Source: Enterococcus faecalis_A (GTDB taxonomy: Bacteria; Bacillota; Bacilli; Lactobacillales; Enterococcaceae). Taken from it: a stretch of 64,000 nucleotides of DNA. Location: positions 186,001-250,000 of the forward strand of contig JBPDWA010000006.1 of NCBI GenBank assembly GCA_051295955.1, given 5' to 3'. The position numbers and the translations under genes were made by a program. Under the pieces are notes generated by a model, which searched no databases, was not told the DNA's origin, and saw only the letters and a list, made by a program, of their open reading frames with translations. Numbering within the stretch: position 1 is the first letter of the stretch; each line of letters begins with the position of its first letter. Of the stretch, positions 56,501 through 64,000 are shown piece by piece.

Positions 56501-56841
56501 AGGGCCAAGTCTATTATATTGAAGGTAAAGTAGAACGAAGTATTTATAATCAAGAACTGCAAGTCTTAGTAAATCGTATTGAACGAGCAAGTGAGTTGGA
56601 GCACAAGATTAGTGAAAAAACATGTTTTTTACGCATCGTCAAAGATAAAGATACCAAGGAACATTTACAACAAGTGCAAGATATTCTGCAACGCCACAAA
56701 GGGCATATTCCGGTGATCCTTTATTTTGAAGCCTCCGGCAAAAAAATTGCCCTTAGTGAAGAAAACTGGCTGGATGATTCTGAAGAAAGTAAATGTCAAC
56801 TTTCATCACTTCTAGGTGAAAAAAACCTTGCTTTCAAATAA
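53509..56841 (+). CDS. dnaE: DNA polymerase III alpha subunit DnaE
   Basis: Error-prone Gram-positive replicative polymerase that extends primers on the lagging strand before PolC takes over. The 1110-residue product has an N-terminal PHP domain, the palm with catalytic PDIDLD (about 382-387) and KMDFLGLRNL (about 533), the fingers, a helix-hairpin-helix and a C-terminal OB fold (LVYVKNVRVIRTKKGEQMAFVEG). The PHP metal ligands look degenerate: LHTITSYSLL where VHS is usual, and IADVNVLHG where TDDHVMYG is usual, so no proofreading-type activity is expected from it. AAAGGAG precedes the ATG. Confidence 0.95.
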   Translation: MSFPQLHTITSYSLLSSTIRIQEYVQVAQKLGYQTLAIADVNVLHGVVEFYEACQQAKIRPIIGLTLEYTVEPSETPASLLLFAKDFLGYQHLMQLSSAKMTAEGQFALKDHAHLFTNLYGVLPATKSEIGQLFLQQDEDSARQAYNRLCSYFDVDSLMVAHSFTEHQQNQPELFAFYADLALAPVGLPEVRYLEKEEDFALTVLQNLRGNTQIKLEAPTIATEGPFYLRPAAAATTQIAAIAGTAAVANAQKIAENCRLELPMHQKLLPHFPVPKGQTAGEYLQALCYERLSLRLPNASAIYQKRLEHELTIIHRMGFDDYFLIVWDVMAFAHQQKIVTGAGRGSAAGSLVAYVLSITDVDPIKYDLLFERFLNPERYTMPDIDLDIPDNRREEVLVYVNQKYGHYHMAQIATFGTMAAKMVLRDVARVFGLSQSEANAWSKAVPNALKITLKQAYQESKKMQELVQSSPTNQLLFQTAAQLEGLPRHVSTHAAGVVISDENLLNLVPLQSGTDQILLTQFTMNDVEKIGLLKMDFLGLRNLSIIDNTLSAIKRVFHQELILNQLPLDDEATLALFRKGETGGVFQFESAGIRNVLRKLGPTSIEDIAAVNALYRPGPMQNIDLFIRRKKGQEVIDYPDKSLEPILRNTYGIIVYQEQIMQVAAKMAGFSLGQADILRRAISKKKKDVLDEERKHFVNGAHQQGYTLETANVVYDYIERFANYGFNRSHAFAYSFIGFQMAYLKVHYPSAFYTAILHSVRHNPTKIKEYMGEARKNKQTILPPSINQSHFSFYLNHHNQILFGFSSLKGIRRAFIYHILEERKNGGLYQSFDDFLRRLDPKWLKVDNILPLIAIGAFDEIAPNRRQLTMNLESTIQSIVLSGGSLDLLSTLKPKEAEVADYSLEEKLEQEEQYLGVYLSGHPTEEYKKIRLAKQVQYSHDLVEKQATKLLVYVKNVRVIRTKKGEQMAFVEGDDVTGEISLTLFPVVFRQLRQVVEKGQVYYIEGKVERSIYNQELQVLVNRIERASELEHKISEKTCFLRIVKDKDTKEHLQQVQDILQRHKGHIPVILYFEASGKKIALSEENWLDDSEESKCQLSSLLGEKNLAFK

Positions 56842-57015
56842 TTTACGGTAAAAAATACTTATTGTTTTCATTTTTTTTCATTTTTTTCTCCGTAAATCAA
56901 GACTTTTTCTTGCATTAATGGTAAAATGAGTGACGTGATATTTTTGCATAACCAATAATTGCGAAAAGTTTTCTTTTGGCAGTTGAAAAGTATATTATAT
57001 GAGGTGAGAAAGCGA

Positions 57016-57978
57016 ATGAAACGCATTGGTATTTTAACCAGTGGTGGGGACGCCCCTGGGATGAACGCTGCGATCCGTGCAGTTGTACGCAAAGGTATTT
57101 ATGATGGAATTGAAGTTTACGGGATTAATTACGGCTTTGCCGGTTTAGTTGCTGGAGACATTCGTCGTTTAGATGTTGCTGATGTTGGTGATAAAATCCA
57201 ACGAGGCGGTACGTTTCTATATTCTGCTCGTTACCCAGAATTTGCGACAGAAGAAGGACAATTAAAAGGGATCGAGCAATTAAAAAAATTCGGTATTGAA
57301 GGTTTAGTAGTTATTGGCGGAGACGGTTCTTACCATGGAGCAATGGCTTTGACAAAACGCGGCTTCCCAGCAGTTGGTATTCCCGGAACTATCGATAACG
57401 ACATTCCAGGAACAGATTTTACGATCGGCTTTGATACAGCTATCAACACTGTATTAGAATCAATCGACCGCATTCGTGATACCGCAACTTCTCATGTTCG
57501 TACATTTATCATTGAAGTAATGGGACGCGGCGCCGGTGATATTGCCCTTTGGTCTGGAGTAGCTGGCGGAGCAGATGACATTGTGATTCCAGAACATGAC
57601 TTTGACATGCAGGAAGTAGCAAAACGCATTCAAGAAGGACGTGATCGCGGCAAAAAACATTGCTTGATCATCCTCGCAGAAGGCGTGATGGGCGGGAATG
57701 AATTTGCTGATAAACTTTCAGAATATGGTGATTTCCATACACGTGTTTCTATTTTAGGCCACGTAGTCCGCGGTGGCTCTCCAAGTGCCCGTGACCGTGT
57801 ATTAGCCAGCAAATTTGGTAGTTATGCTGTGGAACTTCTTAAAGAAGGAAAAGGCGGCTTGTGTATCGGCATGTTAAACAACGAAGTCGTTTCAGCAGAT
57901 ATCATTGATACTTTGGAAAATAACCAGCACAAGCCAGATTTGTCATTATATGATTTGAACCGGGAAATCTCATTTTAA
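57016..57978 (+). CDS. pfkA: 6-phosphofructokinase
   Basis: ATP-dependent phosphorylation of fructose 6-phosphate, the committed step of glycolysis. The 320-residue product has TSGGDAPGMNAAIR, GDGSYHGA, GTIDNDIPGTDFTIGFDTA and the effector-site GGSPSARDRVLASK. ATG 57016 behind GAGGTGAGAAAG is the start; the frame is open 19 codons further upstream without signals. pyk follows 65 bp later, the usual lactic acid bacterial pair. Confidence 0.97.
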   Translation: MKRIGILTSGGDAPGMNAAIRAVVRKGIYDGIEVYGINYGFAGLVAGDIRRLDVADVGDKIQRGGTFLYSARYPEFATEEGQLKGIEQLKKFGIEGLVVIGGDGSYHGAMALTKRGFPAVGIPGTIDNDIPGTDFTIGFDTAINTVLESIDRIRDTATSHVRTFIIEVMGRGAGDIALWSGVAGGADDIVIPEHDFDMQEVAKRIQEGRDRGKKHCLIILAEGVMGGNEFADKLSEYGDFHTRVSILGHVVRGGSPSARDRVLASKFGSYAVELLKEGKGGLCIGMLNNEVVSADIIDTLENNQHKPDLSLYDLNREISF

Positions 57979-58043
57979 GCAAACTATGTGAATTGGCTTA
58001 TTTTAGCTTTTTATAAACAAAAATGGAAGAGGAGCGTTTGGTA

Positions 58044-59801
58044 ATGAAAAAAACGAAAATCGTATGTACAATCGGACCAGCTAGCGAATCAGTAGATATG
58101 TTAGTAAACTTAATTAATGCAGGGATGAATGTGTGTCGGTTGAATTTCTCTCACGGAGATTTCGAAGAACATGGCAACCGTATCAAAAATATTCATGAAG
58201 CAGAAAAAATCACTGGTAAAAAAGTGGCAATCTTACTAGATACTAAAGGTCCTGAAATTCGTACGCACGAAATGGAAAATGGTGCAATCACGATGGAAAT
58301 CGGAGATGTAGTGCGCATTTCCATGACAGAAGTTTTAGGAACAAACGAAAAATTCTCAATCACTTATCCAGAATTAATCAACGATGTAAATGTTGGTTCA
58401 CATATTCTTTTAGATGATGGACTAATCGATTTAGAAGTTACAGACATTGACAAAGCAGCTAATGAAATCGTAACAGTCGTTAAAAATGAAGGCGTCTTGA
58501 AAAACAAAAAAGGCGTGAACGTTCCCGGTGTTTCCGTTAACTTGCCTGGTATCACAGAAAAAGATGCTAATGATATTCGTTTCGGTATTGATAAAGGTAT
58601 CGACTTTATCGCTGCCAGCTTCGTTCGTCGCGCAACTGACGTTTTAGAAATCACCAAAATTTTAGAAGAAGAAAACGCAACGCACATCCAAATTATTCCA
58701 AAAATCGAAAATCAAGAAGGTATCGACAACATCGATGAAATCTTAAAAGTTTCAGACGGTTTGATGGTTGCTCGTGGTGACATGGGTGTTGAAATTCCAA
58801 CAGAAAATGTACCAATCGTTCAAAAAGAATTAATCAAAAAATGTAATGCATTAGGTAAGCCAGTAATTACGGCTACTCAAATGTTGGATTCAATGCAACG
58901 TAATCCACGTCCAACTCGTGCGGAAGCAAATGACGTTGCAAACGCAATTTATGATGGTACTGATGCAGTGATGCTTTCAGGAGAAACCGCAGCTGGAGAT
59001 TATCCGTTAGAAGCAGTACAAACAATGGCAAGAATTGCTGTTCGGACAGAAGAAGCCTTGGTGAACCAAGATGCTTTTGCTTTGAAATTATACAGCAAAA
59101 CTGATATGACAGAAGCGATCGGTCAATCTGTCGGCCATACTGCTCGTAACTTAGGTATTCAAACTATTGTTGCTGCGACTGAGTCTGGTCATACTGCTCG
59201 TATGATTTCTAAATATCGTCCAAAAGCTCACATCGTAGCGATTACTTTCTCAGAACAAAAAGCTCGTAGCTTAGCGCTATCTTGGGGTGTTTATGCTACA
59301 GTGGCAGAAAAACCAAACGACACAGACGAAATGTTCCAATTAGCGACGCGTGTCACTCAAGAAGAAGGCTTTGCTACAGAAGGCGACCTAATCATCATCA
59401 CTGCTGGTGTACCTGTCGGTGAAAAAGGAACGACAAACTTGATGAAAATTCAAATGATCGGTTCTAAACTCGTTCAAGGCCAAGGCGTTGGTGAAGATGC
59501 TGTAATTGCTAAAGCAGTTGTAGCGGATACGGCTGAAGCAGCAGCAGCAAAAATGTCTGACGGAGCGATCCTAGTTGTAAAAACAACTGATAAAGAATAT
59601 ATGCCGGCAATCGATAAAGCTGTTGCTTTAGTCGTAGAAGAAGGCGGTCTAACTTCTCATGCGGCAGTTGTGGCAATTGCCAAAGACATTCCAGTCATTG
59701 TTGGTGCTGAAAATGCCGCTTCTTTAATCAAGCATGATGAATTAATCACCGTTGATCCTCGTCGCGGTATTGTCTACCGAGGAGCTACGACAGCGATCTA
59801 A
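58044..59801 (+). CDS. pyk: Pyruvate kinase with C-terminal PEP-utilising domain
   Basis: Makes pyruvate and ATP from phosphoenolpyruvate. The 585-residue product has KIVCTIGPASES, the active-site lysine and metal region (IIPKIENQEGIDNIDEIL, VARGDMGVEIP) and TATQMLDSM. About 110 extra C-terminal residues form the PEP-utiliser mobile-domain-like extension with GGLTSHAAVVA, as in Bacillus Pyk. ATG 58044 behind GAGGAGCG is chosen over 58023. Confidence 0.97.
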   Translation: MKKTKIVCTIGPASESVDMLVNLINAGMNVCRLNFSHGDFEEHGNRIKNIHEAEKITGKKVAILLDTKGPEIRTHEMENGAITMEIGDVVRISMTEVLGTNEKFSITYPELINDVNVGSHILLDDGLIDLEVTDIDKAANEIVTVVKNEGVLKNKKGVNVPGVSVNLPGITEKDANDIRFGIDKGIDFIAASFVRRATDVLEITKILEEENATHIQIIPKIENQEGIDNIDEILKVSDGLMVARGDMGVEIPTENVPIVQKELIKKCNALGKPVITATQMLDSMQRNPRPTRAEANDVANAIYDGTDAVMLSGETAAGDYPLEAVQTMARIAVRTEEALVNQDAFALKLYSKTDMTEAIGQSVGHTARNLGIQTIVAATESGHTARMISKYRPKAHIVAITFSEQKARSLALSWGVYATVAEKPNDTDEMFQLATRVTQEEGFATEGDLIIITAGVPVGEKGTTNLMKIQMIGSKLVQGQGVGEDAVIAKAVVADTAEAAAAKMSDGAILVVKTTDKEYMPAIDKAVALVVEEGGLTSHAAVVAIAKDIPVIVGAENAASLIKHDELITVDPRRGIVYRGATTAI

Positions 59802-59860
59802 AAAAGCTCATTTAAACAAACAAGCAGGATTTTTAGCTGAGTTTTTATAAATGAGGAAAA

Positions 59861-59901
59861 AGAGCATGAGTCATGAGTCTAGCGACTTTTTCTCATGCTC
59901 T
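59861..59901 (+). terminator. Hairpin after pyk
   Basis: AGAGCATGAG (59861-59870) pairs perfectly with CTCATGCTCT (59892-59901), then CTTCTTC. A weaker GCTCA/TGAG pairing precedes it. Probably ends the pfkA-pyk transcript. The rest of the gap to yceD holds no gene but contains the yceD promoter. Confidence 0.65.
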
Positions 59902-60057
59902 CTTCTTCAATGCTTTTTATGAAAATGGTGTTATTTATCATCGATGAATTGTTATTTATTAAAAAAACTAGTAGACGGATTGTCACTAGCACTAATTAAT
60001 TTTATTGCTTTTAAAAGTTACAGTAGAAAAGAGGCGAAAGCTGTCAAGAAAATTTCA

Positions 60058-60086
60058 TTGACAAAGCTTTCATCCCCCTGTATAAT
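60058..60086 (+). promoter_or_regulatory. Perfect consensus promoter for yceD-rpmF
   Basis: TTGACA (60058-60063), 17-bp spacer, TATAAT (60081-60086): full sigma-A consensus, as expected for ribosomal protein expression. An inverted repeat AAAGC(TGTCAA)...(TTGACA)AAGCTTT from about 60037 overlaps the -35. Confidence 0.92.
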
Positions 60087-60113
60087 AGCTTTTGTTGCTT
60101 AGGGGTGAGAGAT

Positions 60114-60677
60114 ATGAAATGGTCTTTGTTAGAATTAAACAAATACAAAGAAACACCAGTGGTATTCTCTGAAACGTTAGATCTTAAAACATCATTAATG
60201 GGAAGAGATACTACTTTATTGGATGTTAGTCCAGTAAACGTTAAAGGCTTGTTATCTGTAAGTAAAACAGAATACCTGCTTCATTACAGCATCAAGGTCA
60301 CAGTAACGGTGCCTTCTTCTCGTTCGCTAGAGCCAGTGGAACTTCCTTTAGAAATTCCTGTCGACGAAGTCTTTATGACTGAAGAACAGCTGCAAGCTAA
60401 AGATGAACGGATTTCTGAAGAAGAGATCATTTTATTGGACAAGCCGACCATTGATTTGAATGAATCGGTTGAAGATAATATTTTATTAGCTATTCCCATG
60501 CAAGTTTTATCAGAAGCAGAACGCAATGGTGAAGATATGCCTAAAGGGGAAGATTGGGAAGTAGTTTCTGAAGATGCCTACTTACAACAAAAGCAAGCAC
60601 AAGCAAATCAAACAATGGATCCTCGTCTAGCCAAATTATCCCAGTTGTTGAATGAAACAACAGATGATAACGGCTAA
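60114..60677 (+). CDS. yceD: DUF177 / YceD-family protein
   Basis: A 187-residue acidic protein of the YceD family, which is encoded next to rpmF across bacteria and is implicated in 23S rRNA or ribosome accumulation. Family features include the mid-protein repeated SVEDNILLAIPMQVLSE and a C-terminal DPRLAKLSQLL. ATG 60114 follows GGGGTGAG; a GTG at 60105 lies inside that site. rpmF begins 58 bp later. Confidence 0.88.
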   Translation: MKWSLLELNKYKETPVVFSETLDLKTSLMGRDTTLLDVSPVNVKGLLSVSKTEYLLHYSIKVTVTVPSSRSLEPVELPLEIPVDEVFMTEEQLQAKDERISEEEIILLDKPTIDLNESVEDNILLAIPMQVLSEAERNGEDMPKGEDWEVVSEDAYLQQKQAQANQTMDPRLAKLSQLLNETTDDNG

Positions 60678-60735
60678 GATTGGAATAGAATGTGTATGAT
60701 AAGTACACGTATTTTTACAAGGAGGTGGAACAACA

Positions 60736-60915
60736 ATGGCAGTACCAGCTAGAAGAACTTCTAAAGCGAAAAAAGCAAAACGTCGCACTCATTACAAACT
60801 TACAATTAAGGGCTTAAATGCATGCTCAAACTGTGGTGAAATGAAAAAAAGCCATCACGTATGTCCAGCATGTGGTCACTACGATGGCAAAGACGTAATG
60901 TCTAAAGAAGCATAA
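60736..60915 (+). CDS. rpmF: Ribosomal protein bL32
   Basis: A 59-residue large-subunit protein, MAVPARRTSKAKKAKRRTHY at the N-terminus and a zinc ribbon with two CxxC pairs (CSNCGEMKKSHHVCPACG). This is the zinc-binding form, so expression may be affected by zinc supply if a zinc-free paralogue exists elsewhere. AAGGAGGTGG precedes the ATG. Co-transcribed with yceD; terminator follows. Confidence 0.97.
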   Translation: MAVPARRTSKAKKAKRRTHYKLTIKGLNACSNCGEMKKSHHVCPACGHYDGKDVMSKEA

Positions 60916-60936
60916 ATAACATTGATGAAAATGTTG

Positions 60937-60978
60937 AATCCCCTAGGCTAACCATGGAGCCTAGGGGATTTGTTTTTT
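60937..60978 (+). terminator. Terminator after rpmF
   Basis: AATCCCCTAGGCT (60937-60949), 8-nt loop, perfect complement at 60958-60970, then TGTTTTTT. Confidence 0.93.
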
Positions 60979-61020
60979 AAAAGAAAACTAAGAATTTGAG
61001 AAAAGATTAGTAGTATTTTG

Positions 61021-61049
61021 TTTTCATATAAGCAATAGTGCGTTATAAT
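61021..61049 (+). promoter_or_regulatory. gnd promoter
   Basis: TTTTCA (61021-61026), 17-bp spacer, perfect TATAAT (61044-61049); 57 bp before the ATG. Confidence 0.7.
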
Positions 61050-61106
61050 AGTGAAGATTATAAGAGAATTCTAATGAATTTTTGTAAATAATTAGGAGGA
61101 TATGAA

Positions 61107-62528
61107 ATGGCAAAACAACAATTTGGCGTTGTCGGCATGGCCGTCATGGGCAAGAACTTGGCTTTGAACATCGAAAGTAGAGGATACTCAGTAGCGCTTT
61201 TTAATCGGACCGGAGCTAAAACAACAGCTGTTGTTGAAGAACACCCTGACAAAAATTTTAAAGCAACTTACACTATTGAAGAGTTTGTCGCTTCAATTGA
61301 ACAACCTCGCCGCATTATGTTAATGGTCAAAGCAGGTCCTGCAACCGACGCGACTATTCAAGAATTATTACCGCACCTTGACAAAGGCGACATTTTAATT
61401 GACGGCGGGAACACCTTCTTTAAAGACACCATGCGCCGCAATGAAGAGTTAGCAAACTCTGGTATTAACTTTATTGGCACGGGTGTATCAGGCGGCGAAG
61501 AAGGCGCACTAAAAGGCCCTTCAATTATGCCTGGAGGACAAAAAGCAGCTTATGAGCTAGTCGCTCCAATTTTAGAAAAAATTTCTGCAAAAGCAGAAGA
61601 CGGAACTCCTTGTGTTACTTACATTGGTCCCAACGGTGCCGGCCATTATGTCAAAATGGTTCACAACGGGATCGAATATGGAGATATGCAACTGATTGCA
61701 GAATCCTACGACTTAATGAAAAACCTCTTGGGTCTTACTGTAGACGAAATGGCTGATATTTTTAAAGAATGGAATCAAGGAGAACTTGATAGCTATTTGG
61801 TGGAAATCACAGCCGATATTTTAACTCGTAAAGATGATCAAGGCACCGGACGACCTATTGTCGATGTCATTTTAGATGCTGCCGGTAACAAAGGCACCGG
61901 TAAATGGACTAGCCAAAGCGCCCTTGATCTAGGAGTACCTTTACCATTGATTACAGAATCTGTCTTCGCTCGTTTCATCTCCGCTTATAAAGAAGAACGC
62001 ATTAAAGCCAGCCAAGTTCTATCAAAACCAGCTAACTTCACATTTAATGGTGATAAAGCCGAATTGATTGAAAAAATCCGCGAAGCATTATATTTCAGCA
62101 AAATTATGAGCTATGCCCAAGGATTTGCGCAATTACGGGTTGCTTCTGAAGAATACGGCTGGAATTTGCCATTTGGCGAAATTGCAAAAATATGGCGAGC
62201 AGGATGTATTATCCGCGCACAATTTCTTCAAAAAATTACCGATGCGTATGAAAAAAATCCTACAATCGAAAACTTGCTGTTAGACGATTATTTTGTTGAC
62301 ATCACTAAAAAATATCAACAAGCAGTGCGCGAAGTAGTTGCAATTGCGGTACAAGCAGGAGTGCCAGTACCAACGTTTTCTTCAGCCATCGCTTATTACG
62401 ATTCCTATCGTTCCGATCGTTTACCTGCAAATTTAATTCAAGCCCAACGAGACTATTTTGGTGCACATACTTATGCCCGTACTGATAAAGAGGGAATCTA
62501 TCATTACAGCTGGTACAACGAAGAATAA
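61107..62528 (+). CDS. gnd: 6-phosphogluconate dehydrogenase (decarboxylating)
   Basis: Oxidative pentose phosphate pathway: converts 6-phosphogluconate to ribulose 5-phosphate and CO2, making NADPH. The 473-residue product has GVVGMAVMGKNLALN, GGNTFFKDT, the catalytic YIGPNGAGHYVKMVHNGIEYGDMQ and AGGCI-type RAGCIIRAQFL. AGGAGGATATGAA precedes the ATG. In E. faecalis gnd also lies directly before the EtaRS genes. Confidence 0.96.
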   Translation: MAKQQFGVVGMAVMGKNLALNIESRGYSVALFNRTGAKTTAVVEEHPDKNFKATYTIEEFVASIEQPRRIMLMVKAGPATDATIQELLPHLDKGDILIDGGNTFFKDTMRRNEELANSGINFIGTGVSGGEEGALKGPSIMPGGQKAAYELVAPILEKISAKAEDGTPCVTYIGPNGAGHYVKMVHNGIEYGDMQLIAESYDLMKNLLGLTVDEMADIFKEWNQGELDSYLVEITADILTRKDDQGTGRPIVDVILDAAGNKGTGKWTSQSALDLGVPLPLITESVFARFISAYKEERIKASQVLSKPANFTFNGDKAELIEKIREALYFSKIMSYAQGFAQLRVASEEYGWNLPFGEIAKIWRAGCIIRAQFLQKITDAYEKNPTIENLLLDDYFVDITKKYQQAVREVVAIAVQAGVPVPTFSSAIAYYDSYRSDRLPANLIQAQRDYFGAHTYARTDKEGIYHYSWYNEE

Positions 62529-62545
62529 GTCTGGGAGTTATCAAG

Positions 62546-62578
62546 AAGCCATGAGTTAATATTAGGCTCATGGTTTCT
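62546..62578 (+). terminator. Weak terminator-like hairpin after gnd
   Basis: GAAGCCATGAG (62546-62556) pairs with CTCATGGTTTC (62568-62578, one G-U). No T-tract, so partial read-through into etaR is possible. Confidence 0.5.
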
Positions 62579-62708
62579 CGTCTGTATAGTAATTCCACCA
62601 GCGGATGAACGTCCAATTAGGCTGTCACAAGCTTGTAAATTTTAAAATTAAGGTTAATAAAAAGGTTGAGTTTGAGTATAGCTTTTAAAGAGAAAGGACA
62701 ATTAATCA

Positions 62709-63395
62709 ATGAGTAACATTTTAATTATTGAAGACGAGAAAAATTTAGCGAGGTTTGTAGAATTAGAATTAAAGCACGAAGGGTATACCACTGAAGTTCA
62801 CTACAATGGCCGCACTGGCTTAGAAGCAGCTTTAAACAGTGAATGGGATGCAATTTTACTGGACTTAATGTTGCCTGAATTAAATGGCTTGGAAGTATGC
62901 CGACGTGTGCGTCAGGTAAAAAATACACCCATCATTATGATGACTGCTAGAGATTCTGTAATTGACCGCGTTTCTGGTTTGGATCATGGGGCAGATGATT
63001 ACATCGTAAAACCTTTTGCAATTGAAGAACTATTAGCTCGTTTACGTGCATTGCTTCGTCGAATCGACATTGAAGGAGACAAAAATGTAGCCAAACAAAC
63101 CACCATCACATATCGTGATTTAACAATCGAAAAAGAAAACCGCGTTGTTCGCCGTAATTCAGAAATGATCGAATTAACAAAACGTGAATATGAACTACTA
63201 CTTACCTTAATGGAAAACGTCAATGTAGTTTTAGCGCGGGATGTTTTGCTTAATAAAGTCTGGGGATATGAGACGGAAGTAGAAACTAATGTGGTTGATG
63301 TGTATATCCGCTATTTACGTAACAAAATTGATGTACCTGGTGAAGAAAGCTATATTCAAACCGTTCGTGGAACTGGTTACGTGATGCGCTCGTGA
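62709..63395 (+). CDS. etaR: OmpR-family response regulator EtaR (CsrR/LisR-like)
   Basis: A 228-residue regulator with a receiver domain (phospho-acceptor Asp52 in ILLDLMLPE; Thr and Lys switch residues in MMTARDS and YIVKPF) and a C-terminal winged helix (ELTKREYELLLTLM; ETNVVDVYIRYLRNKID; TVRGTGYVMR). It is close to streptococcal CovR and Listeria LisR. The position after gnd matches E. faecalis EtaRS, linked to stress tolerance and virulence. AAAGGACAA precedes the ATG. Overlaps the kinase gene. Confidence 0.9.
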   Translation: MSNILIIEDEKNLARFVELELKHEGYTTEVHYNGRTGLEAALNSEWDAILLDLMLPELNGLEVCRRVRQVKNTPIIMMTARDSVIDRVSGLDHGADDYIVKPFAIEELLARLRALLRRIDIEGDKNVAKQTTITYRDLTIEKENRVVRRNSEMIELTKREYELLLTLMENVNVVLARDVLLNKVWGYETEVETNVVDVYIRYLRNKIDVPGEESYIQTVRGTGYVMRS

Positions 63396-64000
63396 AACCT
63401 ATTAAGCTTAGCAAATCGATCAAACAAGAACTGAAAGGCCCATCTTTAACAATAAAGTGGGCTTTTGCAAGTTCTTTCTTTATCTTTGTCGTCTTTACAA
63501 TTTTTGCCGTAATTACTTATAAATCTTCAGTGAATTTAATTGTCGCTAAAGAAAAAGAAAATGTTGAACAAACCATTTCGGAAGTAGCTAACCGTCTCTC
63601 CAATACTACGGAAAATCTAACAGTGACTGACGTCTTTAATTCTTTAAAAACACCCAGCCCTCAAAATGAAAATTATTATAATAAGCGCACGAGTATCGAA
63701 GGTTCTTTTATGGAAATGGACAGCTTCATATCTGAACTAGGCCAACCGGAACTTTATCTTTTAGTTTTTGATCGTGATCAAAAATTAGTGTTCAAAACGC
63801 AAACGCAACGATTTCGGCTAGCGCAGGAAACTAAACAAGCTCCTGTAATCCGAACAATTGATGATAAGACAGGCTTTTTTGCAGTACAACCTGTTTATTC
63901 CAGACAGACCCGAGCAAAAATCGGCTACATTCAAGCCTTTTACGAACTTTCTTCTTTTTATGAAATTCGAAATCATTTACTTTTACTGCTGGTTATCTTA
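63392..64000 (+). CDS. etaS: Sensor histidine kinase EtaS, 3' partial
   Basis: The frame is open from GTG 63392, which overlaps the etaR stop (GTGA), to the window end: 203 codons. The visible part has a membrane helix at about residues 23-43, an extracellular sensor region of about 150 residues, and the start of a second membrane helix (HLLLLLVIL) at the edge. The kinase domains lie outside the window. Identity as EtaS follows from position behind the regulator and topology. Confidence 0.85.
   Translation, partial: MKPIKLSKSIKQELKGPSLTIKWAFASSFFIFVVFTIFAVITYKSSVNLIVAKEKENVEQTISEVANRLSNTTENLTVTDVFNSLKTPSPQNENYYNKRTSIEGSFMEMDSFISELGQPELYLLVFDRDQKLVFKTQTQRFRLAQETKQAPVIRTIDDKTGFFAVQPVYSRQTRAKIGYIQAFYELSSFYEIRNHLLLLLVIL

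Overview
The window looks like chromosome of a low-GC lactic acid bacterium of the Enterococcaceae, most likely Enterococcus. The grounds are gene content and order: prfB-ftsEX-cls-pst-phoU-liaXYZ-hprK-lgt-gpsA-galU, then ccpA beside a class A PBP gene and tyrS, and gnd followed by an EtaRS-type two-component pair. All family and species statements come from reading the translations and from memory of enterococcal gene order; no database search was run.

Layout. 1-9600: RF2 gene (5' cut, with its programmed frameshift), ftsEX, cardiolipin synthase, and the phosphate operon pstS-C-A-B-B-phoU with a likely PhoP box between pstS and pstC. 9601-12390: a hairpin-rich gap, then the cell-envelope stress genes liaX-liaY-liaZ behind a promoter with repeated AGTCC motifs. 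12359-21160: a UvrC-like nuclease on the minus strand, hprK-lgt-gpsA-galU, a DUF948/YtxH pair, pepQ (minus) and ccpA. HPr kinase and CcpA, both present here, are the core of carbon catabolite control. 21469-27683: class A PBP (minus), tyrS, a YdeI-like protein, nfo and yneF. 27707-31280: a two-gene ABC exporter in which both genes are broken (two stop codons, three frameshifts). 31426-41332: accessory block with lacD, a LysR regulator, a FecB/C/D-type metal-chelate importer, a DHA2 transporter, an LTA-synthase-type enzyme and an orphan DUF1980 protein.

41563-49042: trxB, a 1.25-kb stretch with no gene but many nested hairpins (best candidate here for an unrecognised large structured RNA), a Rex-like operator, and the pyruvate dehydrogenase genes pdhABCD. 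49205-53407: Cof-type phosphatase, a purine permease pseudogene with four frameshifts, a DHA1 drug transporter and a YjzD-like protein. 53509-64000: dnaE, pfkA-pyk (lower glycolysis), yceD-rpmF behind a perfect consensus promoter, gnd, and etaR with the start of etaS running off the window edge.

Core genes are intact, while three accessory transporter genes are decayed. This suggests reductive evolution in a nutrient-rich niche, unless the frameshifts are assembly errors; the two in-frame stops argue against that for the ABC pair.
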